Positions 25,522 to 36,508 of a stretch of DNA of 64,000 nucleotides are shown here, one piece after another (the first letter of the stretch is position 1; the number at the start of each line of letters is the position of its first letter). A program made the position numbers and the translations under genes. This DNA comes from Serratia rhizosphaerae. Lineage in GTDB: Bacteria; Pseudomonadota; Gammaproteobacteria; Enterobacterales; Enterobacteriaceae. The stretch lies in NCBI RefSeq assembly GCF_009817885.1, contig NZ_CP041764.1:930001-994000 (forward strand), written 5' to 3'. The notes under the pieces are model-generated. The model searched no databases and was not told the origin of the DNA. It was given only the letters and a program-made list of their open reading frames with translations.

Positions 25522-27213
25522 ATGCATCATTCAACACCGCTCATCACCACCATTGTCGGAGGCCTGGTACTCGCCTTCCTCCTCGGTATGCTGGCGAACC
25601 GCCTGCGCATCTCCCCGCTGGTGGGATACCTTGCCGCAGGCGTGCTCGCCGGCCCGTTTACTCCGGGTTTCGTCGCCGATATCTCACTGGCGCCGGAACT
25701 GGCGGAAATCGGTGTGATCCTGTTGATGTTCGGTGTCGGCCTCCACTTCTCCCTGAAAGATCTCCTCGCGGTTAAATCCATCGCCATTCCCGGCGCCGTG
25801 GCGCAGATTGCCGTCGCCACCCTGTTGGGGATAGGCCTGTCACGTCTGCTCGGCTGGGATCTGGTCTCCGGTCTGGTGTTCGGCCTGTGTCTGTCAACCG
25901 CCAGCACCGTGGTGCTGCTGCGTGCGTTGGAAGAGCGCCAGCTGATTGACAGCCAGCGTGGGCAAATCGCCATCGGCTGGCTGATCGTCGAAGATTTGGC
26001 GATGGTGCTGACGCTGGTGCTGCTGCCGGCCTTCGGCAACATGATGGACAATAACAACGCCAGCACCGCACAGCTGCTGAGCGAACTGGCGATGACCATC
26101 GGCAAGGTGATCGCCTTTATCGCGCTGATGATTATCGTCGGCCGCCGCCTGGTGCCGTGGATCCTGGCGAAAACCGCCAGCACCGGCTCGCGTGAGCTGT
26201 TTACCCTGGCCGTGCTGGCGCTGGCGCTGGGCATCGCCTATGGCGCGGTGAAGCTGTTCGACGTATCATTCGCCCTCGGCGCTTTCTTCGCCGGCATGGT
26301 GTTGAACGAGTCAGAGCTCAGCCATCGCGCCGCCCATGACACCCTGCCGCTGCGCGACGCCTTCGCCGTGCTGTTCTTCGTTTCAGTCGGCATGCTGTTC
26401 GACCCGCTGATCCTGATTAACGAACCGCTGGCGGTGCTGGCAACGCTGGCAATCATCGTCTTCGGCAAATCCGTCGCCGCTTTCCTGCTGGTCAGAATGT
26501 TCGGCCACTCCAAACGCACCGCGCTGACCATCTCCGCCAGCCTGGCGCAGATTGGCGAGTTCGCCTTTATTCTCGCCGGCCTCGGCATTGCGCTGGGCAT
26601 GATGTCGGAACATGGCCGTAATCTGGTGCTGGCCGGCGCAATCTTGTCGATCATGATCAACCCGCTGCTGTTTACCCTGCTGGAGCGCTACCTGAGTAAA
26701 ACGGAAACCATTGAGGAGCAGACGCTGGAAGAGGCGGTGGAAGAAGAGAAGCAGATCCCGGTGGATATGTGCAACCACGCGCTGGTGGTCGGCTATGGCC
26801 GCGTCGGCAGTCTGCTGGGCAGTAAGCTGCGTGAGGCCGGCATTCCGATGGTGGTGATAGAAAATTCCCGCCCGCGGGTCGAAGCGCTGCGTGAACAGGG
26901 AATTAAAACCGTGCTGGGCAATGCGGCCAACGGCGAAATCATGGAACTGGCGCGGCTGGACTGCGCGCGCTGGCTGCTGCTGACCATTCCCAACGGTTAT
27001 GAAGCCGGCGAGATCGTGGCCTCGGCGCGCGGTAAGCGCCCCGACCTCGAAATAATCGCCCGCGCGCACTATGACGATGAAGTGACCTATATCACCGAGC
27101 GCGGCGCCGACCGGGTGGTGATGGGAGAAAGGGAGATCGCCAACAGCATGCTGACTATCCTGCAGCTTGAGAACATCAGCGAGGAAGAAAAGGCCGGCGC
27201 CTGCCCGATCTAA
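25522..27213 (+). CDS. ybaL: CPA2-family cation/proton antiporter with RCK domain, YbaL
   Basis: A KefC-like inner-membrane transporter of 563 residues. About twelve membrane segments (residues 5-385) include the CPA2 motif VGLHFSLKDL and DVSFALGAFFAGMVL. A cytosolic RCK_N/TrkA-N Rossmann domain (about 415-550) begins NHALVVGYGRVGSLLG. The start at 25522 has AAGGAG upstream and matches E. coli YbaL (MHH.TPLITTIVGG); the frame is open 27 codons upstream without a binding site. Exact ion specificity is unknown. It is convergent with gsk. Confidence 0.93.
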   Translation: MHHSTPLITTIVGGLVLAFLLGMLANRLRISPLVGYLAAGVLAGPFTPGFVADISLAPELAEIGVILLMFGVGLHFSLKDLLAVKSIAIPGAVAQIAVATLLGIGLSRLLGWDLVSGLVFGLCLSTASTVVLLRALEERQLIDSQRGQIAIGWLIVEDLAMVLTLVLLPAFGNMMDNNNASTAQLLSELAMTIGKVIAFIALMIIVGRRLVPWILAKTASTGSRELFTLAVLALALGIAYGAVKLFDVSFALGAFFAGMVLNESELSHRAAHDTLPLRDAFAVLFFVSVGMLFDPLILINEPLAVLATLAIIVFGKSVAAFLLVRMFGHSKRTALTISASLAQIGEFAFILAGLGIALGMMSEHGRNLVLAGAILSIMINPLLFTLLERYLSKTETIEEQTLEEAVEEEKQIPVDMCNHALVVGYGRVGSLLGSKLREAGIPMVVIENSRPRVEALREQGIKTVLGNAANGEIMELARLDCARWLLLTIPNGYEAGEIVASARGKRPDLEIIARAHYDDEVTYITERGADRVVMGEREIANSMLTILQLENISEEEKAGACPI

Positions 27214-27219
27214 TCCTGC

Positions 27220-27241
27220 ACGGGCCGGTGCTCCGGCCCGT
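27220..27241. terminator. Hairpin between convergent ybaL and gsk
   Basis: A perfect 9-bp stem ACGGGCCGG / CCGGCCCGT (27220-27228, 27233-27241) with a TGCT loop lies between the two stops. Confidence 0.6.
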
Positions 27242-27252
27242 CATCTTCAGCC

Positions 27253-28557
27253 TCAGCGCTCCCAGTAGGCCTCTTCCAGGCTATCTTCCCGTTCAGGCAA
27301 ACCGCGCGTCAGGCGCGGCGAATGCTGGTTCAGCACCTGATAACTGACGCGGTTGGCGTATTTACACACCTGCGCCAGCGAGGAATAGGTCAGGTAACTG
27401 CGCACGTGCTTGCTGGAGTTCGGCACATTGTTGCGGTGATAACCGTTGGCCGCGATATCATGCAGCAACGCCGACAGCGCGCCGTCGCCGGCGCCGTTGG
27501 TATTCATGATCTTTTCCGGGCCGCCCATATAAGGCGCAATGTGCGAATAGACGCGGAACGGATTTTCGCAGCTCTCGCGGCGCATGGCGCGGCTGAATTC
27601 ATAGCGGTTGAATTCGGCAATATGGCCCGGCAGCAGCGGATGCTGCGTTTCGCGTTTGTTGGCCTCTTCGGTATAACCGGCCATATACAGGCCGTGCGGC
27701 CCGGCGGTGCACAGCACCAGATCCACCCACTCCAGCGCCATATCCGAAGCGGTCAGCGGATCGCTCAAACCGGTCAGCTCCTGCGCCTCGTCTTCGTTCA
27801 TCGCCAGGATCGATACGTTGTCCCGCAGGAAATCACGCCACCACTGCGGATCGTCGGCGATCACATATTTGGTGCCCAACGTCAGCACCACCGGCACGTC
27901 ATGCTTTTTAGCGTATTCAATCGCCTTCATGGTCGCCGCCGGCATCGGCTCGCCCGGTTTGCAGCGCACCAGATAGGAGGTCAGCACCAGCGCCGATGCA
28001 TCGGCAATCACCGCCTCGGGAATGCTTTCCGGCATCAGCTGGTTCATCTGGCCGGGGCTGATGGCGAAGGTACGCTCACCGCTTTCGCTAATCAGCGTAA
28101 AGCAGCGGCCGATCGCGCCGTCCACGCCCTGCAGATAGTTGAGATCGGTACGGCTGGAAGTGTTGCACAAATACCGGTAAGCGTAACTGCCGATCTTGAC
28201 GTTGCTGCACATCACGCCCAGCAGCACCGAACGGTCGTCCGCCAGCACCGAATAGTTGTGCAGCGTGTTGCCGATGGTGCCGCCGGCAAACTGATGGGTA
28301 ATCAGATTGTTGTCGTTCAGTTCCTGATACAGCGCTTCCGCCACGTCATCTTCAATCACCAGCGAGTGCCCCAGACTCAGGCCGTAGCGCTGAACAAACG
28401 CATCATCCACTTTGGCTTCAATATCCACCAGCGTCTGGTCGATGCCGACGATATAAGAGGTGCTGACTTCATGCTCCGGTTGCGTCTGCTGCAGCAGCGG
28501 ATCGCGGGCGTTCACCGGAAAATAGTGTTTGGATTTACGTTTACCAGGAAATTTCAT
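27253..28557 (-). CDS. gsk: Inosine-guanosine kinase
   Basis: A PfkB-family kinase phosphorylating inosine and guanosine in purine salvage, 434 residues as in E. coli. The C-terminal PfkB signature NTNGAGDGALSALLHD (about 349-364) contains the catalytic Asp; AGGTIGNTLHNYS near 93 forms part of the substrate pocket. It begins MKFPGKRKSKHYF. In E. coli the esterase gene aes lies between gsk and hemH; here the two are only 64 bases apart, so aes is absent. Confidence 0.96.
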   Translation of the reverse strand: MKFPGKRKSKHYFPVNARDPLLQQTQPEHEVSTSYIVGIDQTLVDIEAKVDDAFVQRYGLSLGHSLVIEDDVAEALYQELNDNNLITHQFAGGTIGNTLHNYSVLADDRSVLLGVMCSNVKIGSYAYRYLCNTSSRTDLNYLQGVDGAIGRCFTLISESGERTFAISPGQMNQLMPESIPEAVIADASALVLTSYLVRCKPGEPMPAATMKAIEYAKKHDVPVVLTLGTKYVIADDPQWWRDFLRDNVSILAMNEDEAQELTGLSDPLTASDMALEWVDLVLCTAGPHGLYMAGYTEEANKRETQHPLLPGHIAEFNRYEFSRAMRRESCENPFRVYSHIAPYMGGPEKIMNTNGAGDGALSALLHDIAANGYHRNNVPNSSKHVRSYLTYSSLAQVCKYANRVSYQVLNQHSPRLTRGLPEREDSLEEAYWER

Positions 28558-28621
28558 GTGATTGGCGGTTTGTGGCAGTTAACAGGCGGGAAATGTTAAC
28601 ACATTCCCGCCGGATTGAAGA

Positions 28622-29584
28622 TCAGAACTGCTGCGTCGCCAGTTGGCGCATCATCTCGATATGAGCCGGTTCGTCATTAAGTGCGGAGATGTACTCAAAT
28701 TTTTCCCCGCCGGCCTGCAGGAAGATTTCGCGGTTTTGCTCTTTAATCTCTTCCAGCGTTTCCAGGCAGTCCGCCGAGAAGCCCGGGCAGATCAGCTGAA
28801 TGTGCTTCACGCCCTGCGCCGGCAGCGATTTCAGCGTTTCATCGGTATACGGCGTCAGCCAGGGCTCGCGGCCGAAGCGGGACTGATAGGTCAACATAAT
28901 ACGCTCCGCCGGCAGCGGCAGCGTAGCGGCCAGCGCGCGGCGGGTGTCCTCACAGCGCAGCGGGTAGTCATCCCCGGTCTGCGCATAACGCTTGGGAATA
29001 CCGTGGAACGAGAGCACCAGCCGATCCGGCTGCCCATGCTCGGCGAACGCGCGCTCAACGCTCTGCTGCAACGCAGAGATATAGGCCGGGTGTTCGGCAT
29101 AATCGCTGATAAAACTGATGGACGGCAGACGGCGATAGCCGTGCAGCACGCGCGCAACGCCGTCCCAGACCGCGGCGCTGGTTGAGCAGGAGTATTGCGG
29201 ATACAAAGGCAGCACCACCAGATGCGTCACCCCTTGCGCCAGCAGCTTATCGATGGCGTCGTTCAGGCTCGGCGTACCGTAGCTCATGCCCAGCTCCACC
29301 GGCACCGACGGCATGCTGGCGGCCAGCGCCTGCTGCTGCCGGCGGCTGTACACCAGTAACGGCGAACCTTCATCCATCCAGATCGACTGGTACAGTTTGG
29401 CAACGCGCGGCGAACGGATCGGCAGAATCACGCCGTTGAGGATCGGCTTCCAAATCAGCGGCGACGTATCCACAACGCGCGGATCGCTGAGGAACTCTTT
29501 CAGGTAGCGTTTTACCGCCGCGGACGTCGGAGCTTCTGGCGTACCAAGGTTGACCAGCAATACCCCATGTTTTTCTTGCGTCAT
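28622..29584 (-). CDS. hemH: Ferrochelatase
   Basis: The last step of protoheme synthesis, inserting Fe2+ into protoporphyrin IX at the inner face of the membrane. It has 320 residues (E. coli 320). The ferrochelatase signature LSFHGIPKRYAQTGDDY is near 190-206 with the catalytic His194 region; VNLGTPEAP is at the N-terminus and CPGFSADCLETLEE near 264. In E. coli hemH directly follows adk; here a three-gene glycerate cassette is inserted between them. Confidence 0.96.
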   Translation of the reverse strand: MTQEKHGVLLVNLGTPEAPTSAAVKRYLKEFLSDPRVVDTSPLIWKPILNGVILPIRSPRVAKLYQSIWMDEGSPLLVYSRRQQQALAASMPSVPVELGMSYGTPSLNDAIDKLLAQGVTHLVVLPLYPQYSCSTSAAVWDGVARVLHGYRRLPSISFISDYAEHPAYISALQQSVERAFAEHGQPDRLVLSFHGIPKRYAQTGDDYPLRCEDTRRALAATLPLPAERIMLTYQSRFGREPWLTPYTDETLKSLPAQGVKHIQLICPGFSADCLETLEEIKEQNREIFLQAGGEKFEYISALNDEPAHIEMMRQLATQQF

Positions 29585-29702
29585 TTCAGCGCCTCTTATT
29601 TCCGTTACGCTCGGCCTGTCGCCAATACGCTGCGGCCTTAAATAAATAAGGCCGTATTGTAACGAAAAAGCCGGGGGCTGAAACCGATATCAGCAACAGG
29701 CA

Positions 29703-30851
29703 TTACCGTTCAGCCAGTCGCCATACCGCAGCGACGTTGCGCGCCGTGACTTCGAGGTTGCGCGCCGCGTCCGTCAGCGCCTCCTCCAGTGTCACCACCC
29801 GGTCCAGCACCGAGAACGCCGCATCGATGCCGTGCTGGTGCACCACCTGGTAATCACGCGTCAGACTGCCGGCAATGGCGATCACCGGCCGCTGATGACG
29901 CTTGGCGACGCGCGCGACGCCGATCGGCGTCTTACCGTGGATCGACTGGCTGTCGAGCCGCCCTTCGCCGGTGATCACCAGGTCAGCATCCTGCAGCGCC
30001 GCCTCCAGCCGCAGCGTTTCCACCACGATCTCAACGCCCGGCCGCAGTTCGGCATTGAGCATCCCCAGCAGCGCAGCGCCCATACCGCCCGCCGCGCCGG
30101 CGCCGGGCGCGTTAATCACCCCACGGCCGGTCACCCGCTCCAACAGCTCGCCATAGTGGCGCAGCGCCCGATCCAATTGTTCCACCATCTGCGGCGTCGC
30201 GCCTTTTTGCGGGCCAAACACCGCCGACGCGCCCTGCTTGCCGCACAGCGGATTATCCACGTCGCAGGCCACGGTGATCGTTACCCGCCGCAGGCGCGAA
30301 TCCAGCGCGCCAAGTTCGATCTGCGCCAGATCCGCCAGCGCCGCGCCGCCGGCCGGCAGCGGCTGCCCCTGCCGGTCCAGCAGTTTAACCCCCAGCGCCT
30401 GCATCATGCCTGCGCCGCCATCGTTGGTGGCGCTGCCGCCGATGCCCAGAATAATGGCGCTGACGCCGCGATCGAGCGCCGCCAGTATCAACTCTCCGGT
30501 GCCGAAACTGGTGGTAATGCGCGGATCGCGACGATCGCCGCTCGCCAGATGCAGGCCCGACGCCGCCGCCATCTCGATCACCGCCGTTTTACCGTCCCCC
30601 AGCAGCCCGTAGAACGCCTCAACCGGCTGGCCCAGCGGCCCGGTGACGGTCACGTTGACAATTTGCCCGTCCGTCGCGGCCACCATGGCGTCGACGGTGC
30701 CTTCGCCGCCGTCGGCCATCGGCAGTTTCACATAGCGGGCATCCGGGTAAATCTGGCGGAATCCGCGTTCAATCGCCGTCGCCACCTCCAGCGCGCTCAG
30801 GCTCTCCTTAAATGAATCCGGCGCTATCACCACTTTATTCAGCGTTTTCAT
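29703..30851 (-). CDS. garK: Glycerate 2-kinase (GarK/GlxK family)
   Basis: Phosphorylates D-glycerate with ATP, feeding sugar-acid or glyoxylate breakdown into glycolysis. It has 382 residues, the family size. Motifs are VIAPDSFKESLSA at the N-terminus, MADGGEGTVDAM near 48, GIGGSATNDGGAGMMQALG near 125, and GAGAAGGMGAALLG and ITGEGRLDSQSIHGK near 284. The ATG at 30851 has AAGGA seven bases upstream; a TTG two codons earlier is less likely. It is last in an operon with a GntP-type permease (gap 10 bases) and a CdaR-type regulator. Whether it is GarK or GlxK cannot be decided from sequence. Confidence 0.88.
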   Translation of the reverse strand: MKTLNKVVIAPDSFKESLSALEVATAIERGFRQIYPDARYVKLPMADGGEGTVDAMVAATDGQIVNVTVTGPLGQPVEAFYGLLGDGKTAVIEMAAASGLHLASGDRRDPRITTSFGTGELILAALDRGVSAIILGIGGSATNDGGAGMMQALGVKLLDRQGQPLPAGGAALADLAQIELGALDSRLRRVTITVACDVDNPLCGKQGASAVFGPQKGATPQMVEQLDRALRHYGELLERVTGRGVINAPGAGAAGGMGAALLGMLNAELRPGVEIVVETLRLEAALQDADLVITGEGRLDSQSIHGKTPIGVARVAKRHQRPVIAIAGSLTRDYQVVHQHGIDAAFSVLDRVVTLEEALTDAARNLEVTARNVAAVWRLAER

Positions 30852-30861
30852 CGTCAATTCC

Positions 30862-32127
30862 TTATCCTGCCAGATTAAATACGCCGAACATCAGCGCGGA
30901 AACCGCCGCAATGGTGAAGCCCACCAGCGTTTCATACGGCAGCAGCTTCAGGCGTTCATGCACCGACATATTGACACTGCCGCCGGTGGCGTGGAAAAAA
31001 CTGCCGTGCGGCAGGTGATCCAGCACGGTGGCGCCGGCATGAATCATCGCCGCCCCCGCCAGGCCGCTGACCCCCAACTCCAGCAGCGTCGTGCTGAAAA
31101 CGCCGGAAGCGACGGCGGTGCCGGCGGTGGTCGAGGCGGTCGCCATCGACATCAGCGCCCCTGACAGCGGCGCCAGCAGCCAGGCCGGCAGTCCGGTATG
31201 CGTCAGCGTGTTAATCAGCACGTCCTTTAGCTGCGAGTTGGCGATAATCCCGGCCAGCGTGCCCGTCCCCAGCAGCATGATCGCCACCGGCGCCATCCGG
31301 CTCAGGCCGGACACCATAAACTGATTGCACTGGCGGATACGCCCCATCAGCAGCGCGCCGACCAATCCCCCTACCGGCAAGGCAATCAGCGGATCGATGG
31401 CGATACCGGCGATCGGCCTCAGCGACAGCAACAAAATGGCGATCAGCGGCGCGCTGATGGCAACCCAAAAACCGGGACGGGCGCCTTCGCTTTGAGAAGT
31501 CAGTTCCTCCGCGATCACCATGCTGCCGGTGTTGCTCAGCCGTTTGGCCAGCAGATAAGCCACCAGCAGCCCGCACAGGCCGGGCACGATGCCCGCCATC
31601 ATCACCGAGGTCAGCGGCTGATGAAAATTATCCGCGGCGGCAATGGTATTCGGGTTCGGCGACATAACGTTGCCGGCCTTACCGCCGCCGATCATCGCCA
31701 ACAGGATCGCCACCCGCGAGATCCCGGCCTTATGCGCTATCGACAGTGCGATCGGCGCCACGGTGATCACCGCCACATCGATAAATACCCCGACCGCCGT
31801 CAGGATCAGTGTAGCCACCGCCAGCGCCAGCAGCGCGCGGGTTTCGCCGACTTTACGCACGATGGTCTCGGCAATGGTGTGCGCTGCACCGGATTCGATC
31901 AGCACCCCCGCCAGTACGCCGGCGGCCAGGATGCGCATCACCGCGTTGGTGATGCCCTGCGCGCCGCTGATCATCAGCGTGACGGTTTCGACCAGATCGG
32001 CGCCGCCGCACAGCCCGCCGGCCAAGGCGCCGGCGATCATGCCGTATGCGGGTGGAACCTTGCGTAGAATCAGGACGATGGCGACGACTAGCGCCACCAG
32101 TGCGCCCAATGTGGATACCGTTGTCAT
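30862..32127 (-). CDS. GntP-family permease, probably for glycerate or a related sugar acid
   Basis: An inner-membrane symporter of 421 residues with about twelve to fourteen hydrophobic segments. It is typical of the gluconate permease (GntP) family and has the conserved MIGGGKAGNVMSPNPNTIAAADNF near 145-168. Start ATG at 32127, GGGGA upstream. It lies ten bases before the glycerate kinase and just downstream of a CdaR-type regulator, so D-glycerate is the likely cargo by context (inference). Such permease/kinase/regulator triplets are common in enterobacteria but not at this locus in E. coli. Confidence 0.82.
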   Translation of the reverse strand: MTTVSTLGALVALVVAIVLILRKVPPAYGMIAGALAGGLCGGADLVETVTLMISGAQGITNAVMRILAAGVLAGVLIESGAAHTIAETIVRKVGETRALLALAVATLILTAVGVFIDVAVITVAPIALSIAHKAGISRVAILLAMIGGGKAGNVMSPNPNTIAAADNFHQPLTSVMMAGIVPGLCGLLVAYLLAKRLSNTGSMVIAEELTSQSEGARPGFWVAISAPLIAILLLSLRPIAGIAIDPLIALPVGGLVGALLMGRIRQCNQFMVSGLSRMAPVAIMLLGTGTLAGIIANSQLKDVLINTLTHTGLPAWLLAPLSGALMSMATASTTAGTAVASGVFSTTLLELGVSGLAGAAMIHAGATVLDHLPHGSFFHATGGSVNMSVHERLKLLPYETLVGFTIAAVSALMFGVFNLAG

Positions 32128-32246
32128 TATTGTTATTCCCCGTTGTTGGTGTCAGACCAACATATGCCGCGCCGGGGCGGTTAACTTGAGAGGAAGCAAC
32201 AAAAAATCAGCGGTCAGAACACCGGTTAGTTGTGGGTTTACACAAT

Positions 32247-33380
<1,134 letters not shown>

Positions 33381-33493
33381 GCGCTTCTTCCTGAAAACTG
33401 AAGTGTGGGCTGTTATACGTTATTCGCCGCGGAGAATTAAACATCAGTTCAAGCACAAAGCCAGACGGATCACATTTCATAAGAAAAAAAGGC

Positions 33494-33523
33494 AAAAAAA
33501 AACGCCGGACATCAGCCGGCGTT
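33494..33523 (-). terminator. Rho-independent terminator of adk
   Basis: On the minus strand an 8-bp stem AACGCCGG / CCGGCGTT (33501-33508, 33516-33523) with a 7-base loop is followed by a run of T (33494-33500). It lies 20 bases after the adk stop. Confidence 0.85.
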
Positions 33524-33543
33524 ATATATCGACGAAAGGCGAA

Positions 33544-34188
33544 TCAGTTCAGGATGGTCGCCAGCTCGGCGCTGACTTCGCTCACCTGACGGGTCCCGTC
33601 GATCTTGTGATACTGGGTGTTGCCCGCATCGGCTTCTTTGCGGTAGTAAGACACCAGCGGCGCGGTCAGCTGATGGTATTCCACCAGACGTTTGCGCACG
33701 GTTTCTTCCTGGTCATCTTTACGCGTGGTCAGCTCTTCACCGGTCACGTCGTCTTTGCCTTCCACCTGCGGCGGGTTGAATTTCACGTGATACACGCGGC
33801 CGGACGGCGCGTGCACGCGGCGGCCGACGATGCGCTCAACGATCAGTTCGTCCGGCACGTCGAACTCCAGCACGTAATCCACCTTGATGCCGGCTTCTTT
33901 CATCGCGTCAGCCTGCGGGATTGTGCGTGGGAAACCGTCCAGCAGGAAGCCGTTACGGCAATCTTCCTGGGCGATACGCTCTTTCACCAGAGCGATAACC
34001 AGCTCGTCGGTGACCAGCTTGCCGGCATCCATAATTTCTTTCGCCTGCTTGCCCAGTTCAGTGCCAGCCTTCACGGCTGCGCGCAACATATCACCGGTGG
34101 AGATTTGCGGAATGCCGTATTTCTCCATGATGAATTGAGCCTGAGTACCTTTACCAGCGCCCGGAGCGCCCAGCAGAATGATACGCAT
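33544..34188 (-). CDS. adk: Adenylate kinase
   Basis: Cytosolic nucleotide kinase (ATP + AMP = 2 ADP), 214 residues as in E. coli. The P-loop GAPGAGKGTQ is at 7-16, the AMP-binding region STGDMLRAAV near 30, FLLDGFPRTIPQ near 81-92 and the long-form LID domain about 122-159 with GRVYHVKFNPP. The LID lacks the four zinc cysteines, as in other enterobacteria. A terminator follows directly. The 312-base gap up to the htpG 3' end holds the adk promoter region and the htpG terminator, and no gene I can see. Confidence 0.97.
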   Translation of the reverse strand: MRIILLGAPGAGKGTQAQFIMEKYGIPQISTGDMLRAAVKAGTELGKQAKEIMDAGKLVTDELVIALVKERIAQEDCRNGFLLDGFPRTIPQADAMKEAGIKVDYVLEFDVPDELIVERIVGRRVHAPSGRVYHVKFNPPQVEGKDDVTGEELTTRKDDQEETVRKRLVEYHQLTAPLVSYYRKEADAGNTQYHKIDGTRQVSEVSAELATILN

Positions 34189-34448
34189 TGCGTAAATCCC
34201 CTTGCTATGTATCCCCTTCGCATCCCAGGCCCGCGGCCGGAATCTATCGGGTATAAGTTTTTATATTAAAATTGCGAAAACGCTCAACCATACCATTTTA
34301 GCGGTGGCCGGCTCAAGGCGCAGCAGGAAATCGATTGCGGCCAATAAACAGCCAACGGCATAAAAATGAAAGGGTTACATTCTCCGCCAAACCATGCGCC
34401 GATCGCCACCTGCCAGGAAAGGATCGCCCGCCGGGCCGCAGAAAGACA

Positions 34449-34475
34449 GGGCCGCAGCGTATAACGCCGCGGCCC
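34449..34475 (-). terminator. Hairpin downstream of htpG
   Basis: A long stem GGGCCGC-GCG / CGC-GCGGCCC with two opposed mismatched bases (34449-34475) closes over a 5-base loop. On the minus strand TGTCTTTC follows, only moderately T-rich. Confidence 0.6.
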
Positions 34476-34500
34476 CGGGAGGTTTAGGTATAAATCAGAA

Positions 34501-36372
34501 TTATACTGACAGCAGTTTGTTCATCCGGCGGATAAACAGGTTCGGATCTTCCAGCGTGCCGCGTTCGGCCAGCAACGCCTGATCCAGCAGCAGATCGATC
34601 CACTCGGCAAATTGTTCGTTATCGCCCACGTCGGATGCGCGTTTGACCAAGGCATGCTCCGGATTCAGCTCGAAAATATATTTCACTTCCGGCGCCTGCT
34701 GGCCCGCTGCGGCGAACAGCTTCGCCATCTGGGTGCTCATTTCATCCGCATCGGTGGTGACGATTGCCGGCGTATCCGTCAGGCGGTGCGTCAGCCGCAC
34801 GTCCTTCACCCGCTCGCCCAGCAGCGTTTTCACGCGATCGATAAACGGCTCCAGCTGTTTTTCCGCTTCTTTCTGCTCTTCGGTTTCATCCGCCAGTTTT
34901 TCCAGCGCTTCATCCGCCTTGCTGACCGACTGGAACACCTTGCCGTCAAATTCGGTCAGGTAGCTCATCATCCACTCATCGATGCGGTCAGACAGCAGCA
35001 GCACCTCAATGCCTTTCTTGCGGAACAGTTCCAGATGCGGGCTGCTGTTGGCGGCGGCATAGCTGTCGGCGGTGATGTAGTAGATCTTATCCTGCCCTTC
35101 GCCCATGCGGCTGATGTACTCTTCCAGCGACACGGTTTGCGCCGAGCTGTCGCCATGGGTAGAGGCAAAGCGCAGCAGCTTGGCGACGGCGTCTTTGTTG
35201 TTGGCGTCTTCCGCCGGGCCTTCTTTCAGCACCAGACCGAACTGCTGCCAGAACTTCTGATAGGCTTCTGCGTCGTCTTTCGCCAGTTTTTCCAGCATCT
35301 GCAGCACGCGTTTGGTCAGCGCGCTGCGCAGGTTCTGGGTCACGCGGCTGTCCTGCAGGATTTCACGCGAGACGTTGAGCGGCAGATCGTTGGAGTCGAT
35401 CAGGCCGCGCACAAAGCGCAGATAGTTCGGCATAAACTGCTCGGCGTCGTCCATGATGAACACGCGCTGCACGTACAGCTTCAGCCCGTGCTTATGGTCG
35501 CGGTTCCACATATCCCACGGCGCCTGCGCCGGGATATACAGCAGGCTGGTGTACTCCTGCTTGCCTTCCACCCGGTTGTGGCTCCAGCTCAGCGGATCGC
35601 TGAAGTCATGGGCGATGTGCTTATAGAACTCTTTGTATTCGTCGTCGGTCACGTCCGACTTGCTGCGGGTCCACAGCGCCTGGGCCTTGTTGACCTTCTC
35701 CCAGGTGACGGTGTCGTCTTCTTCGTTCTTGGTTTCAATCTCAACCGGCAGCGCGATATGGTCGGAGTATTTGCCGATCACCGAACGCAAGCGCCAGGCG
35801 TCGAGATACTCATCTTCGCCTTCACGCAGATGCAGGGTGATGTCGGTGCCGCGGTCTTCTTTGGTGACATCGGCAATGGTGTAATCGCCTTCGCCGACCG
35901 ACTCCCAGAATACGCCCTCATCGGCGGCGGAGCCTGCGGCGCGGGTGCGTACGGTGACTTTATCGGCGACGATAAACGCCGAGTAGAAGCCCACGCCAAA
36001 CTGGCCGATCAGCTGGCTGTCTTTCGCCTGATCGGAGCCGATGGACTCCAGAAACGCCTTGGTGCCGGATTTGGCGATGGTGCCGAGGTTCTCAATCACC
36101 TCGTCGCGGCTCATGCCGATACCGTTATCAGAGATGGTCAGCGTACGCTGGTCTTTGTCGAAAGACAGACGAACGCGCAGATCGCCGTCGCCCGCATAGA
36201 GCTCCGGCGCGGACAGCGCGCGGAAACGCAGTTTATCCGCGGCGTCGGAAGCGTTGGAAATCAGCTCGCGCAGAAAAATTTCTTTGTTGGAATACAGCGA
36301 ATGAATCATCAAATGCAGCAGCTGTTTGACTTCAGACTGAAATCCGCGGGTTTCTTGGCCTTTCATACTCAT
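34501..36372 (-). CDS. htpG: Hsp90-family chaperone HtpG
   Basis: A cytosolic ATP-dependent chaperone, 623 residues (E. coli 624). The GHKL ATPase domain (about 1-215) carries ELISNASDAADKLR, ISDNGIGM and GQFGVGFYSAF. The middle domain (about 230-500) has the catalytic-Arg region NVSREILQDSR near 335, and the C-terminal dimerisation domain follows. The ATG at 36372 is chosen because GAGGT lies six bases upstream; a second ATG two codons on matches the E. coli start. Expression is heat-inducible, judging by the consensus sigma32 promoter at 36418-36446. Confidence 0.97.
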   Translation of the reverse strand: MSMKGQETRGFQSEVKQLLHLMIHSLYSNKEIFLRELISNASDAADKLRFRALSAPELYAGDGDLRVRLSFDKDQRTLTISDNGIGMSRDEVIENLGTIAKSGTKAFLESIGSDQAKDSQLIGQFGVGFYSAFIVADKVTVRTRAAGSAADEGVFWESVGEGDYTIADVTKEDRGTDITLHLREGEDEYLDAWRLRSVIGKYSDHIALPVEIETKNEEDDTVTWEKVNKAQALWTRSKSDVTDDEYKEFYKHIAHDFSDPLSWSHNRVEGKQEYTSLLYIPAQAPWDMWNRDHKHGLKLYVQRVFIMDDAEQFMPNYLRFVRGLIDSNDLPLNVSREILQDSRVTQNLRSALTKRVLQMLEKLAKDDAEAYQKFWQQFGLVLKEGPAEDANNKDAVAKLLRFASTHGDSSAQTVSLEEYISRMGEGQDKIYYITADSYAAANSSPHLELFRKKGIEVLLLSDRIDEWMMSYLTEFDGKVFQSVSKADEALEKLADETEEQKEAEKQLEPFIDRVKTLLGERVKDVRLTHRLTDTPAIVTTDADEMSTQMAKLFAAAGQQAPEVKYIFELNPEHALVKRASDVGDNEQFAEWIDLLLDQALLAERGTLEDPNLFIRRMNKLLSV

Positions 36373-36417
36373 CGATTACCTCAAAGACAATTGGTACCAA
36401 AACGAACAATGAGTATC

Positions 36418-36446
36418 AGATGGGGATAAGCGCGTGTTTTTTCAAG
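36418..36446 (-). promoter_or_regulatory. Sigma32 (heat-shock) promoter of htpG
   Basis: On the minus strand CTTGAAA (36440-36446) and CCCCATCT (36418-36425) are separated by 14 bases. Both elements are perfect matches to the RpoH consensus. The site lies 46 bases upstream of the htpG start. Confidence 0.92.
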
Positions 36447-36508
36447 CGGCTGGGGGGAAGTTTTTATGCAGAAACGGGATGCGTCGCGCATCCCGTTAAC
36501 GGCAAACG

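Noticed and set aside
27322..28599. 425-codon plus-strand frame opposite gsk
   Set aside because: A shadow of the inosine-guanosine kinase gene; it has no domain pattern and no binding site.
34612..36429. 605-codon plus-strand frame opposite htpG
   Set aside because: HtpG on the other strand is unmistakable along the whole length; the antisense frame is a codon-bias artefact with His/Gln/Val-rich sequence.
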